A stretch of DNA of 64,000 bases from Centropus unirufus. Its lineage: Eukaryota; Chordata; Aves; Cuculiformes; Centropidae. Position 1 is the stretch's first letter; every line of letters starts with the position of its first letter. The notes beneath the pieces are model-generated. The model was not told the DNA's origin, did no database searches, and saw nothing but the letters and a program-made list of their open reading frames with translations. The translations under genes were made by a program, and so were the position numbers. Below, one piece after another: positions 59,901-64,000 of the stretch. The stretch covers positions 94,081 to 158,080 of the forward strand of contig VYZI01000320.1 of the NCBI GenBank assembly GCA_013397695.1, given 5' to 3'.

Positions 59901-62520
59901 TGAAGGCATCAGAGCCATCTACTTTATCTGTCAGAATTTCAGGCAGTAAGCCCTACATCTGTTGCTGATTTAGACAGCAATTGGATGGAGACCAAACGTA
60001 GCTCCAAGTGGGATCCTAGAAGAGAACACGAAACATCCTGTGGCACAGGGATAGTGCTTGACCAGGCCAAGAAGCTAACGGTGTTCAAGCAACTTGGCAC
60101 TGACTTTCATATCATTCTACAGCAGACCCTAGACAGTGCTGGAAAAAAAGCTTCGAAGATATTGGAGTTTGTCCAGTGCATGAGAACTGGCTGTAGTACT
60201 ATTTTGCTGTGTGGCACATCATTCAAATGATTATTTCCTCATTGATGTACTTCTTTTTCCAGCTTTAAGTAGAGATTTCTCCTGTGCCCTCACAGTAAGG
60301 CATTCAGAGAAGGAACAGGGAATCCTTATACAGAGTTCCACCTCAGTTGAGACGCAGTGGTGCTCAGATGGCCAGCTCCAGCCAGGTCAGTGGTATGTCA
60401 GTCATGCAGTGTGTCGCATTGCCTGTGTCGACCTCAGGAAGACCATCATCTTCCCAATCCAGGAACTGATACTCTGCTATGTTTCCAGCAGAGAGAGAGA
60501 GGAGGAAAACAAAATGGAAGTAATATTTAGGCAGCCTAGCTAGTATATCTAAATATGGGGGGGGGGGGCTCAAATCAAGAACTGTCAGGGAAAACGCAGG
60601 AGCTCACATTTTCATCTGAGGGAGCAACCTTCATTGTCAGATAAAGTTCCTGGGCAGCTATCGATGACTTATCATTTCAGAGACTTCTGTCTCGCAGTCT
60701 AAAGATTTAGTAGTGAGACTATATTTTAAAAAAGTATTGAACATCCTCAATTATTGACTTCTGCACACCTCTCCAAACATGTTTCCCCTTCATTAAGGGG
60801 ATTCTGGATGACTCTAAGAGTATGGTAAACACCACAGATTCTAGCCCCTGCTTCAGTAGGAATGAGGTTTATTACTTGCCCTAGGAAAACTTCAGATATA
60901 TTTCTTTTTTTAATACACACAAGCAAACAAAACAGCAGATGAGCAGGATGATGTGATTCTCAATCAACCATTAATAGAACCAAAATGGTGTGGAGGTACA
61001 AGCAGTATGCGCAAGTTGATGTTTCTTGGTTTGTTTTTTTTTGTTCAGCAAAGACTTCAGTCATTTACAGATGGGCCACTTAAAAATGCAAGTGATCTGG
61101 TTCCTGGGAGGCAATTTTTGCCATATCATAATGGCTGGAGCCATTAATCTAGTCTGTGTAGGCTTTCTGTTGTAAGAGCCACAGTGACAGATGTCAATGA
61201 GACATTCACTACTTGAAGGATTTGTCACCCTGTGCTTATACTCTTTTCAAATTTGATGCTGGTGGGTATAAACTCGGTGGCAGCAAGAAATGCCTTGCAG
61301 TCTTGGTGAAAAATAGCGTGTCTTGTATTGAGCTTCACAAAAGCCTGTTTATTACTGATGCTTCTCTCAAGAAGCTGGGACTTAAACTCGAGGAACTTGG
61401 TTATTGTTGAGAATTTGCATATAGTTCTTGTACAAATTGTTGACTTCAGCACTACACTAGCAAGTGCAAGATCTGGAAATCAAGTTCTGGAAATGGAACG
61501 ACTAAAGAAAGACAACCCTGATGATTTTGCTTCTGAATTTTCACCAGTAACATGGAAGAAAACTGAGCAGATCTTCCGTGGAAAGTCAGTTGTATTCTTA
61601 TTGAAGACAAAGTATAGAGACTGTCTTATTAATAAATTTCTAGAAAAAAGTGTTCCATCCTAACTGTGTGATGGGACTGTGTTTCCAGGTACATTATCTG
61701 ATTATTTTACTTCAGTGGAGGGCACGTCTTACATCTTTTTGCCAAACTTCAAGTTACCTCTAAAATCTACATGTCATCATTCTCTTTTTAACTGTGTACT
61801 GTCCAACTCTGCCTGCCTTTGACAGGAGTTACTACTGGTTTGCTTTTACCTGTTAGAAGGTAAGAGCCCATGGTGATCCCACGTTTACAGCACCATGGTC
61901 AGCTGTCCCACCTGGTGTCTTACTTGACCGGCCAGCCATCTGTTGCCTCACTAAGTACCACAGACGGCTATTGGATGGATGGTTAATGTGGGACAAGGTT
62001 TGAAAAACCACATGTGCTCCCAGAAACGCTTACCCTTCAGCATGAAAGTGGCTTTCACTGTGGACACCCAAAGTGCATTTGGACCTTCTCCAGGATCCGG
62101 AGTTAGCCAATGCTTGCGTATCTGCTGCCATTTCTTCCACAATAGCACATTTTCACGAGGGAACTTGGGTTACTTTTTGGATAGATAAGATTGATGCGTA
62201 GGGTGATTATAAAAAGACCAAACACCTGTGTCATATGCAGAAGCCAAAGAATCTTCGAGTTTGACACCAATGTGTCCTTCATCTCCTTCCCAGAAGAATA
62301 CTTCTGGCTTTCTCGCATTCAAATGGAGAAGCCCTGGTTGTCAAAACATCGTGCAAAGAGTCGATTAGACTTTTGAGTGTCTACGCAGAGCTTTTCTGTA
62401 TTGAGCTTGAGAGATAGGGAAATAATAGTATCATAGGTTTTTAATTCCATATGCATCAGTCAAATAAGCTTACTGTATCTTTTCCCAATCCTTCCTTCTC
62501 TTATGCAATAAAAACTATTT
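59901..62520 (+). other. Unidentified coding-like, frame-broken tract (possible degraded retrocopy)
   Basis: Several stretches read like protein but in shifting frames: 59901-60229 (frame 3, contains VLDQAKKLTVFKQL), 60211-60543 (frame 1, contains QWYVSHAVCRIACVDL), 60953-61144 (frame 2), 61213-61407 (frame 1), 61328-61660 (frame 2, contains KKDNPDDFASEFSPV), 61979-62185 and 62191-62373. An AATAAA lies at 62507-62512. Composition is mixed and less repetitive than the surrounding intron. I do not recognise the protein family. It might be a processed copy of some mRNA, an unknown mobile element, or chance. No ancestral frame is proposed. Confidence that it is anything coding-derived is low. Confidence 0.25.
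60557..60568. repeat. Run of 12 G
   Basis: A G homopolymer on the + strand, immediately after the frame ending at 60543. It is a common site of sequencing error and of indels. Confidence 0.9.
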
Positions 62521-64000
62521 TTCTGTAATTTTACTTTATTGTTTTGATGTAGTTAAGTGTCTTAAGCTATGACCTCTTCTTTATTTGGTGCACTGTTGCC
62601 CATTCCAAAAGCTGAGTGATAAAAGACCTGTTTAAGAGGATAACATATTACATCTCTCTGTTAGTTGCTTGTCCAGTTTTGCTATGCTGCTGCCGAGGGA
62701 ATGTCATACACAGCATTCATATAATATTGCCAATGGATTCATTGTCAAAACAGGAAGACAAAAAGTTTTGGTGATAGCTAAGCTTTTATGCATCAAAGAG
62801 ATGAAACATTCACTTTAAGAAAAAATAAAAAGATTGATACTTCTGTGCCTGCAGCTATTGTGATTTTGAGGGAGAGGAAAAAAAACTTTCATCACAACAT
62901 TCCCCTTGAACAGAAATGCTTTTAGGTTTTTAATTCTGTTTTGTTTCTGATTCAGTGCCTTAAAATTAATGGGACGCAAATGTAATGTTTCTCCTGTTCT
63001 TTAAATGTTTCCTCATCTGTGCTGCTAAACTTTGCTCTGTATAGCTGTGTGTAATCTTACTGGTGTCCAAACCCACGTGCCTATAGACCAACAAAGGCTT
63101 CCAAATTTATGAAGGTCTTGTTGAGCATTGTCTACCAAATTCCATGCTACCCTCTGTTCTGTCCATCTTGAACAGACATGGCCACGGGAAGCTACAGTCA
63201 CCATGAAGGAAAAATTTCTTTCTTTGCACCTTTGTTCCCTCTCCTTCAGGTCATCAACGTATTGCTGTGCTGCATTCCTCTGTTACACATTTCCATATGT
63301 TCACATCTTCCCATCTACCCTTTTGCTTTCCCTACTGAAAACACAACACCTCTCCTTCTTCCCACTTTCTCGACTTCTGTTTTACCTGCAATTTAGCTAA
63401 AACCAGACTGTGCAGATAACACATCTTTTTACACATCAGCTGCTAAAGGATTGCTAGATAACTGGCTGCCACTTCTTTTATTCCAGTGTAAGACAGTCTG
63501 TTCTTACTTTAGTTTAAGCTGCTTTTGGAGGTCTGTGTTTAAGTTTAAATAGCAGTGCTGTTCTCTGGGGTTAGTTTCCCAAACACAGAGTTATTTGGAA
63601 ATTACTTGTTCTTGAAAGTCACACTTTTTTTAATGTCCACAACAACTTTGTGGTCTAGGTAGTCATTCATTATGGAATTCAACGCCTAGTGCAGTTCTTG
63701 TAGTCTCCTGTTAACTTAGTCAATGCTGAGATAAAAAGTCAAGTTTTAGTATCCCATACTACTTTGTTTTTTTCTGCTATTTCTATTGGAAGTCATCACT
63801 TAAAGTTTTCTTTATTTGCTTATTGATCATCCTACTGGGTTTATTTTTTGTTTCATTTCTACTGGCATCAAAAATTTTTTTTCTTATGCCTGTCCATATT
63901 TGGGAGTCTTATGGATTAGACATTTTCAGATCTCTTTGGAAAAGGTTTTGGAGAGATTTGTTCTTTCTTGAGTCCAAGTTTGATGCAGAGCAGTTTTTCA

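Larger units (their letters stand above)
58542..64000 (+). other. MYCBP2: MYCBP2 intron (5' part), continues past the window
   Basis: This intron starts GTGAGC. It contains a run of 12 G at 60557-60568 and, from about 59.9 to 62.5 kb, a set of unidentified coding-like but broken frames described separately. The next MYCBP2 exon is not in the window. Confidence 0.8.

Noticed and set aside
1..64000. CRISPR arrays, bacterial genes, tRNA or rRNA genes
   Set aside because: No regularly spaced repeats, cloverleaf with internal A/B boxes, or rRNA-like sequence was recognised. The window is vertebrate intronic DNA.

Overview
The window looks like a bird genome. It is AT-rich with spliced exons, and its dominant repeat is CR1, the main LINE of sauropsids, present in about 22 copies whose 3' ends read like the avian CR1 consensus (ending near ATTCTATGATTCTATG). 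One antisense solo LTR resembles an avian ERV LTR known from many Neoaves. A bird, probably a neoavian, is my inference. There are no bacterial-type operons, CRISPR arrays or tRNA/rRNA genes that I can see.

The only protein-coding gene I can support is MYCBP2 (PAM/PHR1, the orthologue of Highwire and RPM-1), a giant RING E3 ubiquitin ligase, on the + strand. Nineteen consecutive internal exons lie between 16082 and 58541. Together they give 2,637 nt, or 879 codons, of uninterrupted reading frame. All junctions are in phase. Every donor is GT except one GC donor, at 24308. The exons cover the basic and acidic N-terminal segment, a helical region, and the first part of the RCC1-like domain: the first RCC1-type repeats, a 13-cysteine insert, and the start of the next repeats. 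The first coding exon lies upstream of the window, and the rest of the very long protein (RCC1 repeats, PHR domains, RAE1-binding region, C-terminal RING) lies downstream.

Layout: 1-16081 is part of intron 1, with many CR1 copies, one solo LTR (3050-3655) and a nested CR1 mosaic (6.2-7.8 kb). 16082-31367 holds exons coding for the N-terminal region. 32948-44008 holds the next exons, up to RCC1-type repeats. 44769-52950 holds the Cys-rich insert and the linker. 57943-58541 starts the next RCC1 block. 58542-64000 is intron; inside it, 59.9-62.5 kb contains several coding-like but frame-broken stretches that I could not identify. A 45-base assembly gap lies at 24621-24665, inside an intron.

I found no convincing undescribed system. 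The most useful second-look items are the unidentified coding-like tract at 59.9-62.5 kb, the GC-AG intron, and the sense-strand excess of intronic CR1.
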